From NCBI GenBank assembly GCA_018971065.1, contig JAGWVC010000009.1, positions 1-57,923 of the forward strand: DNA of 57,923 nucleotides, in the 5' to 3' direction. This stretch comes from Sphingomonadales bacterium. Lineage in GTDB: Bacteria > Pseudomonadota > Alphaproteobacteria > Sphingomonadales > Sphingomonadaceae. Below are positions 8,783 through 16,921 of this stretch, in pieces (position 1 is the stretch's first letter; every line of letters begins with the position of its first letter). A program made the position numbers and the translations under genes. The notes beneath the pieces were generated by a model that saw nothing but the letters and a program-made list of their open reading frames with translations, was not told the origin of the DNA and made no database searches.

Positions 8783-9843
8783 AAACTCTCCCAGTGCCTG
8801 TACACCGGGTCATTGGTGCCCTGAGAACCGCGCGTCGTCAGCCCCTCATAAAAGCCAGCCGGCTCGTATGTGGTCGGATGCGTGGCGGTCCAGTCGCACA
8901 CGAACACGCGGCTGGCGATCTTCCACACCCCGCCGCGCCGTTCATAGCGATCGAGATAGCGGCCGCCGGTCAGCGTATCCTCGGCGCCGGCGCGGTTGTG
9001 GGCGAGGATGTAGTGTTCCCCCACCGCATGATCGCCCGTCACCTCGATCCATTCGTTGGCGATCGAGTGGAAGCACGAATCGAGATTGGCGGTGACGAAC
9101 GCGGCGATCTCGCGCGCGAAGTCCCCGGCCGGGCCGTTGACCACGCCCGAGATCACCTCGGCATCGTCCCAGAACAGCGAGGCCATCAGCCCGGCATCGG
9201 CACGATCGACCGCGCGGCAATAGCCCGCCAGCAGCAGGCGGATATCCTCGCGCGCCAGTGCGGCATCGATAGCGGTGGCAGCGGGTGTCATCGGCGGAGC
9301 CTTCTGCAAATGGCGGGTGGCGGCATGGTGGCGGGCCAGCAGCGCGCGGCCCGGATCGGACGCACCCTTGCCGCCTTCGGGCACGAAATGGTCGGGCGCG
9401 ACCGGCGGATTGGCGCGCCGCGCGGTGTTGGGGCGGTTGGTATTGCTGTCCAGCACGTAGGTGCGGTGAACCAGCCGCCAGTCGCCATCGCGCTGTTCCA
9501 ACCGGTCGAGATAACGGCCGAACACCATGCGCTGGATGTCGGGCTCCTCGGCATGGGCGATGACAGTGCTTTCCGACACGGCGCGGTTGCCGGCGACGCG
9601 GATTTCTCCGTGGCCGGTGCGATGCAGCGTCGGCAGTGCGGCCTTCTGAGCGCCGGCAAGGATGCTGACCAGCGTCTCGGCCGGGCCGACGAAGAAACCG
9701 TAATCGACGGTGGCACCCGGGTGATAGGCGCTGCCCAGCAGGTTGGCATCGGCGCGGTCCACCCCCCGGCTATGCACGGCCAGCGCGTTGCGGATGGCGT
9801 GGCGGGCGGCGAGGTCATTGATGGCGGGCTGGTTCACAGGCAT
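8779..9843 (-). CDS. Tandem NTF2-like (SnoaL) double-domain protein
   Basis: 354 residues, about twice the family length. Domain 1 (residues ~8-135) and domain 2 (~190-320) each carry the same landmarks: an HSRGVDRAD or YCRAVDRAD helix, a GPA segment, and FGRYLDRLEQRDGDWRL or GGRYLDRYERRGGVWKI. About 50 residues of linker join them. Met185 at the start of domain 2 is preceded by AGAAGG at a ribosome-binding distance, so a second start is possible and the gene looks like a fusion of two neighbours. The ATGA overlap with the P450 couples them. Function unknown; dimer-like single chain is likely because NTF2 proteins usually dimerise. Confidence 0.85.
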   Translation of the reverse strand: MPVNQPAINDLAARHAIRNALAVHSRGVDRADANLLGSAYHPGATVDYGFFVGPAETLVSILAGAQKAALPTLHRTGHGEIRVAGNRAVSESTVIAHAEEPDIQRMVFGRYLDRLEQRDGDWRLVHRTYVLDSNTNRPNTARRANPPVAPDHFVPEGGKGASDPGRALLARHHAATRHLQKAPPMTPAATAIDAALAREDIRLLLAGYCRAVDRADAGLMASLFWDDAEVISGVVNGPAGDFAREIAAFVTANLDSCFHSIANEWIEVTGDHAVGEHYILAHNRAGAEDTLTGGRYLDRYERRGGVWKIASRVFVCDWTATHPTTYEPAGFYEGLTTRGSQGTNDPVYRHWESL

Positions 9844-9856
9844 GGCCGTGTCCCTG

Positions 9857-9897
9857 AAAAAGTGCCCCGGCCGGGGGGAGAGTGTCCCGACCGGGGC
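9857..9897 (-). terminator. Intrinsic terminator / attenuator after TonB receptor
   Basis: On the minus strand, arms GCCCCGG and CCGGGGC (9891-9897 and 9864-9870, extended by partial pairing) are followed by ACTTTTTC. It lies between the receptor stop and the start of the double NTF2 gene, so it probably reduces read-through from the receptor into the enzyme genes. Confidence 0.75.
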
Positions 9898-9908
9898 CAG
9901 CAGGGAGG

Positions 9909-12236
9909 TCAGAAGTTCATCTGGGCCGAAGCGCCGAACTGGCGCGGCGGCGCATAGCCGACGAGGCCCATGTAACCGGGCGAGTCATAGACGGTGGAGA
10001 TGTAGTGCTTGTCGAACAGGTTCTTCACCCACAGCCCCAGCGTGAAGCGATCGTCGGCGGCGTGCCAGGTGATCGTGCCGTCCACCAGCGACGTGGCCTG
10101 CACGGTCGAGCGCGGGGTGTCGGTGATCGCGGTGTAGAACTTCTTGCCGGTGTACATGTACGCCACGTCGGTGACGATCTTCGACCCGCTGGGCAGCGGT
10201 GCCGACCAGTTCACGCCGATCGTGCCCGCCCAGTGCGGCGCGTTCTGCAGGTCATAGCCGGCCAGACTGAGGGTCTTGCTGCTGACCGGGTCGATGTAGT
10301 CGAACTGCTTGTACTTCGCGTTGAGGTACGCCAGCGAGCCGCGCAGCGTCACCCCGTCCACCGGCACGATCTGCGTCTCGGCCTCGAAGCCGTAGATGCG
10401 CGACTTGGCGGCGTTGAGGATGCGGTTGCCCTGCACCTTGGTGGCGGTGTCATAGTAGATCTCGGCCACCTGCATGTCGCGATAGCTGGTGTAGAAGCCC
10501 GACAGGTTGAAGCGCACCCGGTGCGGCACGATGTCGGTCTTGACGCCCACTTCGAAGGTATCGACCTTTTCCGGATTGTACGGCGCGTTGCCGTCCGCCG
10601 CCACGCCGATGCGGCCGGTGTAGCCGCCCGACTTGAAGCCGCGCGCCCAGCTGGCATAGACCATCTGGTTGTGGCCGAAGGTATAGTCGGCGCCCAGCTT
10701 CCAGCCGACGTTGTTCCAGCTCTTCTTGCCGCCGACATCGAGGTCGTGGGGGCCGGTGCGCAGGTCGCGCGGCTTGAAGGTCTGGAAGTCCATTGCCACC
10801 ACTGCCCAGTTGGGGCTGGTCAGCGCCGGGGCGTTGAGCCCGGCATCCAGCGTCGAGCGCGCGTCGATGCTGTCATGAGTGAAGCGGATGCCGCCCGACA
10901 GCTTCAGCGCGTCGGTCACCTGATAGTAGGTCTGCGCGAAGGCAGAGACACTGTCGGTGGACTGGAACTGCTGGTTGAACTGGTCATAACCGGGCAGCGC
11001 GAAGTCCAGGTGGTACATCTGGTAGTGGTCGTAATGCGTGTGCATGTAGAACGCGCCGACCGTGCCCGAGACGTTGTCGCCCAGCTTGAAATCGTCGCGC
11101 AGTTCCTGGCTGAACTGCTTGCCTTCGGTGCGGCGGCGGGTGGCGTTGTTGGTCTTCGCGGTGCCGTCCTGGTCGGTGTATTCGAACAGCACGAAATGCT
11201 TGATGCCGGTGATCGAGGTCAGGTTGCCGATCCCGGTGTTGTTCCAGTTGATCGTGCCGACGCCGAATTCGGTGTCCATGTTCGATTGGTCGGGCACCTC
11301 GTTGTTGCCCGAATAGAACGTGTCCGGCGCCTTGCAGACCGCGCCGACGGTGGCGCACGGACTGGTGTACATCGGCAGGGTCGAGCCGTTCCAGAACGTA
11401 CCCGCCGGCACGGCGTTCGCCTCGCCTGTCTGGCCGCCGTTCACCACCACCGGGGCGCCGTTGCGGGCGCGGACATATTCGCCCTGCAGCGTGATCTTGA
11501 GATCGGCCGACGGCGTGATCATCAGTTGCGGGCGCACCGCGGTGACGTTCTTGTTGCCCATCGGCTTGCCGTTGAACACGTTCGTCACCCAGCCGTGCCG
11601 CTGGGTGTTGATCGCGGCTAGACGGAACGTGACCAGGTCCTTGACCAGCGGCACTTCGATCGCGCCGCTGAAATCGAAGCGCTGGAAGTTGCCGGCAGTG
11701 AACTTCAGGTAGCCGCCAAGTTCGCCCTTGGGCTGGGTGGTCACGACGTTGACGACGCCGCCGGTGGTGTTGGCGCCGAACAGCGTGCCCTGCGGCCCGC
11801 GCAGGATTTCCACGCGGTTGACGTCATAGGTGTCGAGCAGCGCACCCATCGAGAAGAACTGCGGCACCCCGTCGGAAACGATCGACACGGTGTTGCCGGC
11901 ATAGGGATCGGGTTCGATCACGCCGATGCCGCGAATCGAGAACACCGCGTTGTTGGGGGTGTTGGCGAAGTTGTCGATCTGCACGTTCGGCACCGCGCCC
12001 TGCAGCCCCTGCAGCGTGGTGACGCCCAGGCTGGCGATCTGCGCGCCGCCGACAGCCGCCACCGAGATCGGCACGGCCTGAAGGTTTTCCGACTTCTTCT
12101 GCGCGGTGACGACGATTTCCGAGATGCCGCCGGCATCAGTGGTTGCCTGCTGTGCCAGCGCGGGGCTTGCGGCCAGCGCCAGCGCCGGTGCCAGCATCAT
12201 GCGGCCGCCCAGCAGGAATGCGGTTTTGCGTGTCAT
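9909..12236 (-). CDS. TonB-dependent outer-membrane receptor
   Basis: 775 residues. Signal peptide (MTRKTAFLLGG to ALAQQ), plug domain with ISEIVVTAQKK (TonB-box-like) and the family signature VEILRGPQGTLFGANTTGG, then a long beta-barrel ending in ...QMNF with terminal Phe, as in outer-membrane barrels. Imports a bulky substrate across the outer membrane with TonB energy. The start at 12236 has GGAGAGGGGGAAG upstream; an ATG at 12392 would lack a signal peptide. First gene of the large minus-strand oxygenase operon and divergent from the TetR gene, with an operator-like site in between. Confidence 0.93.
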   Translation of the reverse strand: MTRKTAFLLGGRMMLAPALALAASPALAQQATTDAGGISEIVVTAQKKSENLQAVPISVAAVGGAQIASLGVTTLQGLQGAVPNVQIDNFANTPNNAVFSIRGIGVIEPDPYAGNTVSIVSDGVPQFFSMGALLDTYDVNRVEILRGPQGTLFGANTTGGVVNVVTTQPKGELGGYLKFTAGNFQRFDFSGAIEVPLVKDLVTFRLAAINTQRHGWVTNVFNGKPMGNKNVTAVRPQLMITPSADLKITLQGEYVRARNGAPVVVNGGQTGEANAVPAGTFWNGSTLPMYTSPCATVGAVCKAPDTFYSGNNEVPDQSNMDTEFGVGTINWNNTGIGNLTSITGIKHFVLFEYTDQDGTAKTNNATRRRTEGKQFSQELRDDFKLGDNVSGTVGAFYMHTHYDHYQMYHLDFALPGYDQFNQQFQSTDSVSAFAQTYYQVTDALKLSGGIRFTHDSIDARSTLDAGLNAPALTSPNWAVVAMDFQTFKPRDLRTGPHDLDVGGKKSWNNVGWKLGADYTFGHNQMVYASWARGFKSGGYTGRIGVAADGNAPYNPEKVDTFEVGVKTDIVPHRVRFNLSGFYTSYRDMQVAEIYYDTATKVQGNRILNAAKSRIYGFEAETQIVPVDGVTLRGSLAYLNAKYKQFDYIDPVSSKTLSLAGYDLQNAPHWAGTIGVNWSAPLPSGSKIVTDVAYMYTGKKFYTAITDTPRSTVQATSLVDGTITWHAADDRFTLGLWVKNLFDKHYISTVYDSPGYMGLVGYAPPRQFGASAQMNF

Positions 12237-12314
12237 GTGAACTTCCCCCTCTCCACAAGGGCTGGCGCGTTCGTGCGCGCCGCCCCGATTTTTTCCCGAA
12301 CCGCCACAAGAACC

Positions 12315-12334
12315 GGCGGTACTGCCTGTTTTAT
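12315..12334. promoter_or_regulatory. Operator-like site A (TetR regulon candidate)
   Basis: GGCGGTACTGCC (near-palindrome) followed by TGTTTTATG on the plus strand; read towards the receptor gene it is CATAAAACA-GGCAGTACCGCC. It sits in the 185-base gap between the receptor (minus) and the TetR gene (plus). Sites B, C and D share core and A-rich flank. Confidence 0.6.
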
Positions 12335-12421
12335 GACGAACCATGCGCAACCGCGTAACTGAAGTTTTAGACAGGTGCCCTGCCGCGTGCATTCCGGTGC
12401 CGGATCGGCTATGGGCGGGGG

Positions 12422-13090
12422 GTGACCGTGGAAGACCTTCAGGACCGAATGCTCAGCGCGCTGATGCCCGACCACAAGTCGGCCCCGCCGGCGCGCTGGC
12501 AACAGCGCAAGAGCGCGCAGACCCGGCTGCGTCTGGTTGAGGCGGGGGTCGATTGCCTGGTGGAAGGTGGCTATGCCGCGCTCACCACCGCCGCCGTGGC
12601 CGAACGCTGCGCGGTATCGCGCGGGGCAATGCACCATCACTTCGCCACCCGCATGGAACTGGTGGCTGCGGTGGTCGAGCACGTGTTCTACCAGCGGATG
12701 CGGCGGTTCCTGGCCGACTATTTCGCCGCCCTGGCCGAGCGGGGCGAGGAACTGCTGATCGAGGTGGCGTGCGAGGCGCACTGGCTGTCGGTGCAGACGC
12801 GTGAATATGCCGCCTATCTGGAACTGGCGGTGGCGGCGCGGGTCGATGCCGAACTGGCCACCTTGTTCGACCCTGCCGCGCGCCAGTACGACGAGGTGTG
12901 GTCGCGCGAGATGATCGAGGCGTTTCCGCAATGGCAAAGCCACTGGGACGACCTCAAGCTGGCCAGCGACTTCACCCAGGCCACGCACATGGGGCTGCTG
13001 CTGCACCGCACCGCCTTCGGCGCGGGGGAGCGGCTGGAACGCGTGCAGCGGCTGTCCACGCGGGTGGTGCGCGGGCTTTACGACCGCTGA
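12422..13090 (+). CDS. TetR/AcrR family transcriptional regulator
   Basis: 222 residues. N-terminal TetR helix-turn-helix, residues about 30-78, with TTAAVAERCAVSRGAMHHHF (the last part is the recognition helix and HxHF turn typical of TetR_N). The C-terminal ligand domain is divergent as usual. Start is GTG at 12422 with a G-rich stretch upstream; GTG at 12428 is the alternative. It is divergent from a TonB receptor and followed by a Rieske gene, with matching operator-like sites on both sides. It most likely represses both transcripts until a pathway compound binds (inference). Confidence 0.9.
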   Translation: MTVEDLQDRMLSALMPDHKSAPPARWQQRKSAQTRLRLVEAGVDCLVEGGYAALTTAAVAERCAVSRGAMHHHFATRMELVAAVVEHVFYQRMRRFLADYFAALAERGEELLIEVACEAHWLSVQTREYAAYLELAVAARVDAELATLFDPAARQYDEVWSREMIEAFPQWQSHWDDLKLASDFTQATHMGLLLHRTAFGAGERLERVQRLSTRVVRGLYDR

Positions 13091-13093
13091 TCG

Positions 13094-13114
13094 CATAAAA
13101 CAGGCATATCTGCC
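13094..13114. promoter_or_regulatory. Operator-like site B
   Basis: CATAAAACA followed by GGCATATCTGCC, 90 bases before the Rieske start at 13204 and just after the TetR stop. The first 13 bases (CATAAAACAGGCA) are identical to site A read towards the receptor gene. The exact repeat and its placement in a second promoter gap support a shared regulator. Confidence 0.6.
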
Positions 13115-13203
13115 GCTTTCCTGCCCAAAGTGCCAGTTTTGATTGCCCCGCTTGTGCGGCACCTCTCGGGCCATCCGACCGTCGAGTCAGGAGAGGATGC
13201 GCC

Positions 13204-14544
13204 ATGACCCAGATTTCCCCGCCGCCGCCGCTTGACGGCCGCGACCCCGCCAACCTGCGCGGCGATGCCGTCACCGGTGACCGCTATTACAGCCCCGAAT
13301 TCGCGCAGGCCGAGTGGGACCACCTGTGGACCAGGATCTGGCACGTCGCCGGCCGCACCGCCGAAATCCCCGAGGCGGGCGACTACGTGGTCCACAACTT
13401 CATGAAGGAATCGGTGATCTGCGTGCGGCAGGAGGACGGCTCGATCCGGGCGTTCTACAATTCGTGCCTGCACCGGGGCATGCGGCTGACGCGCGGCAGC
13501 TCGTCCAGCAACGGCTTCACCTGCCCTTACCACGGCTGGCGCTTCGGCGTGGACGGCCTGCTGAATCATGCGCAGGATCGACACGATTTCCCGCAGGGCG
13601 ATCCGTGTGGCAAGCTGCGCCTGCGCGAACTGCGCTGCGATACCTGGGGCGGGTTCGTGTGGTACACGATGGCGCCGGAAGGGCCGTCGCTGGCCGAATT
13701 CCTGCACCCGATGCCCGAGGTCTATCGCAACTATCCGATGGACACGGCGGTGCGGGTGGCGTGGTATCGCATCGCGCTGAACGCCAACTGGAAGTTCGTC
13801 ACCGACAACTTCTCGGAAAGTTACCACACCCGCACCGCGCACCCGCAAGTGCCGCCGTGGATCGACCAGGATGTCGACACTGCCCGGCACGAGATGTGGC
13901 CCGCCGGGCATGGCCGCACCGTGCAGCCGATGCGCCCGTCGCTGAGCGACCGGCCGGCCGAGGGCGGCAACGCGATGTTCGAGGGCATCCTGCGGCAGTG
14001 GGACATCGATCCCGCGCAATACGCCACTTACGAGGATTTCGTGATGCAGGGCTGGCTCGACCTGAAGGCGGCGAAAAAGCGGCTGTGGCGCGAGCGCGGC
14101 TACCTGCACTACGAACACATGAGCGACGAGGAAATCACCGACAGCCCGCACACGGTGATGTTCCCCAACGTGACGATCAGTTTCCTGCCCGACAATCTGG
14201 TGTTCTTCCGCAGCGAGCCGCACCCCGACGATCCCGAAAAGTGCTTCTTCGACCTGTGGTGCATGGCGTTCCCGGTGGCTGGGCAGGACACGGTTGAATC
14301 GATCATGGCCGGACCGAAGCCGCTGCGCGAGGTGGAGGCCTGCGAACACCGCGATTTCGACGACGGGCGCGGCATTCCCGAACTGGCCGGACAGATAGTT
14401 TACCAGGATATGGAACTGGCGCAGGACATGCAGGCGGGGATGCATTCGCGCGGCTATCGCGACGCCTATCTGTCCGCGCAGGAAACCCGGGTGCGCTTCT
14501 TCCATGAAGTGCTGAACGACTGGCTGAATGGGAGAAGACCGTAA
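13204..14544 (+). CDS. Rieske non-heme iron oxygenase, alpha subunit
   Basis: 446 residues. Rieske ligands Cys88/His90 (CLHRG) and Cys107/His110 (CPYHGW). Catalytic iron site DNFSESYHTRTAH with Asp201, His208, His213. AGGAG lies 8 bases before the ATG. Closest in the window to the enzymes at 2885 and 5295. First gene of a plus-strand operon with an SDR (stop/start overlap TAATG) and an NTF2-like gene. An SDR next to a Rieske oxygenase often oxidises the hydroxylated product, but a diol dehydrogenase role is not proven here. Confidence 0.93.
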   Translation: MTQISPPPPLDGRDPANLRGDAVTGDRYYSPEFAQAEWDHLWTRIWHVAGRTAEIPEAGDYVVHNFMKESVICVRQEDGSIRAFYNSCLHRGMRLTRGSSSSNGFTCPYHGWRFGVDGLLNHAQDRHDFPQGDPCGKLRLRELRCDTWGGFVWYTMAPEGPSLAEFLHPMPEVYRNYPMDTAVRVAWYRIALNANWKFVTDNFSESYHTRTAHPQVPPWIDQDVDTARHEMWPAGHGRTVQPMRPSLSDRPAEGGNAMFEGILRQWDIDPAQYATYEDFVMQGWLDLKAAKKRLWRERGYLHYEHMSDEEITDSPHTVMFPNVTISFLPDNLVFFRSEPHPDDPEKCFFDLWCMAFPVAGQDTVESIMAGPKPLREVEACEHRDFDDGRGIPELAGQIVYQDMELAQDMQAGMHSRGYRDAYLSAQETRVRFFHEVLNDWLNGRRP

Positions 14545-15230
14545 TGGCAAATGTGGCAATTACCGGCGCGGCGCGGGGCATCGCCCTCGAACTGGCGCGC
14601 CAGCATGTGGCGCAGGGTGACCGCGTCTTCGCGCTGGCCCGCAATCCGGCCGGGGCGGACAAGCTCAACGCGCTGGCGGCGGCATCGGACGGCAGGCTGA
14701 CGGTTCACGCGATGGATGTGGGCGACGATGCCTCGGTCACGGCAGGCGCCGCATCGACCGGCAGCGGGCCGATCGACATCGTCTACAACGTGGCGGGTAT
14801 GGTCGGCACGCTGGCGCCCGAGTTCGAGGCCGTGGACTGGAAGACCTTCGACGAGGTGTTCAACGTCCACGTTAAGGGCCCCTTGCGCGTGCTTAACGCG
14901 TTCCTGCCGCGCCTGGGTGCGGGCGCGAAAGTCATCAACTTCTCCAGCCAGCTTGCCGCGTCCACCTGGCCCTATGGCGGCTTCCACGCCTATGCCGCAT
15001 CGAAGGCCGCACTGGGCCGGCTGATGCGGTCGGCGGCTGCGGACCTCAAGGATCGCGGCATCGTCATCGGCCTGGTCCACCCCGGCTATGTCCAGACCGA
15101 CATGGGCGGCCCCGATGCCGAGATCACCCCCGAGGAATCGGCCACCGGCGTCCGCACCCTGGCCGAGGCCTGGCCGCTGGAGAAGTCGGGCGATTTCTAC
15201 AAGTGGAACGGCGAAGAACACGCCTGGTAA
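14544..15230 (+). CDS. SDR family oxidoreductase (short, C-factor-like)
   Basis: 228 residues, shorter than classical SDRs. The cofactor motif is TGAARGIA (last Gly of TGxxxGxG replaced by Ala), NVAG replaces NNAG, catalytic Ser is in NFSSQ and YAASK gives YxxxK. Ends with a substrate region FYKWNGEEHAW. Resembles the C-factor/CsgA-like branch. Its ATG overlaps the Rieske stop. Probable oxidation or reduction of the Rieske product; cofactor preference unclear. Confidence 0.87.
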   Translation: MANVAITGAARGIALELARQHVAQGDRVFALARNPAGADKLNALAAASDGRLTVHAMDVGDDASVTAGAASTGSGPIDIVYNVAGMVGTLAPEFEAVDWKTFDEVFNVHVKGPLRVLNAFLPRLGAGAKVINFSSQLAASTWPYGGFHAYAASKAALGRLMRSAAADLKDRGIVIGLVHPGYVQTDMGGPDAEITPEESATGVRTLAEAWPLEKSGDFYKWNGEEHAW

Positions 15231-15241
15231 GGGGAAACGAC

Positions 15242-15682
15242 ATGGCCTTCACCGGACCGCTTGAGGATCGCATCGCGATCCGCGAACTGATGAACACCCA
15301 CGCGCACGGCGTGATGACGCAGGATGCCGTCGTCTGGAGCACGATCTGGGCGGACGATGCCTCGTGGGGGCTGCCTGAATACCCGGACCTTGGCGATTTT
15401 ATCGGCAAGGACGCGATCGTCGCCGGCTGGATCGAATCGATGAAGGTCTATGGCCTCGACAGGATGGCGAAGCCGATGGTCTATTTCATGGAGCCCGGCG
15501 CGATCGAGGTGGACGGCACCCGCGCCACCGCCGTGGCTTATACGCATGAGCTTTACGAGGACCCGGCCAACGGCCAGCTCGTGCGCGGTCACGGCCGCTA
15601 TGACGACAGGCTGGAGAAGCGTGATGGCCAGTGGCTGTTCACGCGGCGGGATTACCGCATCATCCACGAACAGCGGGGCTAG
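15242..15682 (+). CDS. NTF2-like (SnoaL-type) protein
   Basis: 146 residues of the SnoaL-like fold: opening FTGPLEDRIAIRELM, ADDASWGLPEYPDL, and the end GQWLFTRRDYRIIH. The opening and the DxxWGxPxYP segment match the protein at 35419, a clear paralogue. AGGGGAAA precedes the ATG at 15242. Last gene of the Rieske-SDR-NTF2 operon. Function unassigned. Confidence 0.86.
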   Translation: MAFTGPLEDRIAIRELMNTHAHGVMTQDAVVWSTIWADDASWGLPEYPDLGDFIGKDAIVAGWIESMKVYGLDRMAKPMVYFMEPGAIEVDGTRATAVAYTHELYEDPANGQLVRGHGRYDDRLEKRDGQWLFTRRDYRIIHEQRG

Positions 15683-15709
15683 GCGCGCCGCCCGAACCAC
15701 AACCGAACG

Positions 15710-15738
15710 CGTCATGCTGAACCAAGTTCAGCATGACG
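15710..15738. repeat. Perfect 13-bp inverted repeat, REP-like / bidirectional terminator
   Basis: Arms CGTCATGCTGAAC and GTTCAGCATGACG with a CAA loop, between two convergent genes. The GTCATGCTGAAC core resembles a palindromic intergenic repeat that I recall as common in sphingomonad genomes (from memory). No T-run follows, so it is more likely a REP element that may also help end transcripts. Confidence 0.7.
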
Positions 15739-15768
15739 GGGGCTGCATGACGAGGGCTGTGCCGGCGA

Positions 15769-16119
15769 TCACACCGTCGAGGCGTGTTCCTCGACGGTGA
15801 AAGTGCGGATGCGGGCGCGGTCGAACAGGCGGGCCTCGTCCTCGGCGATCATCGTGGCGGTTGCGGTGTCGGCGGCGACGCCGGCGAAAAAGGCCTCCAT
15901 CGCCGCGCGGTCGGGAAAGTCGATTTCCATCACCACGTCGGCATCGCACGGCTGGTCGGCGCCGTCCAGCGGATGCAGGTAGCGGCGCACGTAGCGCGTG
16001 GCGTGGCCGGCCAGAACCTGTTCGCCGATGCGGCGGTGGTGCGCCTCGTAATAGGCGATGAAGTCGGCCTTGCTCATGCCCTCGCGGCGCTTCAGCAGGG
16101 TGATGACGGTCACGGTCAT
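15769..16119 (-). CDS. EthD domain protein
   Basis: 116 residues with the EthD ferredoxin-like fold: VITLLKRREGMSKADFIAYYEAHH, then RYVRRYLHP and a MEIDFPDRAAMEAFF segment. EthD proteins are often found with oxygenases (first known beside the ethyl tert-butyl ether P450) and are poorly understood. The start overlaps the preceding TGA (ATGA). Third gene after a Rieske enzyme and a TIM-barrel protein. Confidence 0.87.
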   Translation of the reverse strand: MTVTVITLLKRREGMSKADFIAYYEAHHRRIGEQVLAGHATRYVRRYLHPLDGADQPCDADVVMEIDFPDRAAMEAFFAGVAADTATATMIAEDEARLFDRARIRTFTVEEHASTV

Positions 16120-16910
16120 GATGCGGTCTTCATCCAGCGCCGGGTCGCTTCGGCCACGGCCTGCGCGCGCGCCACCGGCCCCGGCCAGCGTTCCCGCAGC
16201 GCGCGCGAACGCAGTTCGATCGACAGCGGGATGCCCGCCGGCAGCGCGCGGTAGAGGTCGCCCAGTGGCAACGCGCCGGCGCCGCACTGTTCGCGCAGGT
16301 CGATGGCGTCGGTGATCACCGCGTCGAAGTCGGCAGGATCGGGGCGCCGGGCGGGCGCATCGCAGAACTGGGCATAAGGCAGCAGCGCCGGATCGACCCG
16401 GGCGATGTCGGCAATCGACGTGCCCGAGCGATCGACATGGATCGGATCGATGAGCAGCGCGCGCAGCGGGTGGGCGACGGCATCGAGCACGGCGAGTGCC
16501 ATGTCCAGGTTCTTCACTTCGGTGAACACGCCGAATTCCAGCGCAACACGGATGCCGCTGCCTTCGGCATGGCGGCACAGTGCGCCCAGCCAGTCGGCGG
16601 TGGCGGCCATGCTGGGATCGGACGACACGCACAGCAGGTTGCCCGCGCCCACTTCCGCACCGATGTCGATCACGCGGCGATGATCGTCGAGCGAGGCATC
16701 GGGTTTCAGCCACGCTACTTCCACGTCCAGCACCGGCAGGCCGCAATCGGCCAGCGTGGCGCGGACGTCGCGGGTGGTGGCGGCGGTCCATTCCGCTGGC
16801 TCTACCCACAGCCCCACCGCATCGAAACCGGCGCCAGCGGCGGCGCGGACGATGTCCACCGGACCGAATTCGGGCAGCACGCCCGAAGCCAGCGCAATCG
16901 GGTTCGTCAC
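16116..16910 (-). CDS. Sugar phosphate isomerase/epimerase-like TIM-barrel protein
   Basis: About 264 residues of the xylose-isomerase-like (AP endonuclease 2) TIM barrel: GFDAVGLWVEP, DVEVAWLKPD, GAEVGAGNLLC, VALEFGVFTEV (metal-ligand Glu), LLIDPIHVDRSG, and PLSIELRS near the end. Members isomerise or epimerise sugars, inositols or ketoacids and bind a divalent metal. The GTG at 16910 is chosen because an AGG-containing stretch precedes it and it removes a long overlap with the Rieske gene; an ATG at 16976 is the alternative. Coupled to the EthD gene. Confidence 0.78.
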   Translation of the reverse strand: MTNPIALASGVLPEFGPVDIVRAAAGAGFDAVGLWVEPAEWTAATTRDVRATLADCGLPVLDVEVAWLKPDASLDDHRRVIDIGAEVGAGNLLCVSSDPSMAATADWLGALCRHAEGSGIRVALEFGVFTEVKNLDMALAVLDAVAHPLRALLIDPIHVDRSGTSIADIARVDPALLPYAQFCDAPARRPDPADFDAVITDAIDLREQCGAGALPLGDLYRALPAGIPLSIELRSRALRERWPGPVARAQAVAEATRRWMKTAS

Positions 16911-16921
16911 CGGCCTGCCGC

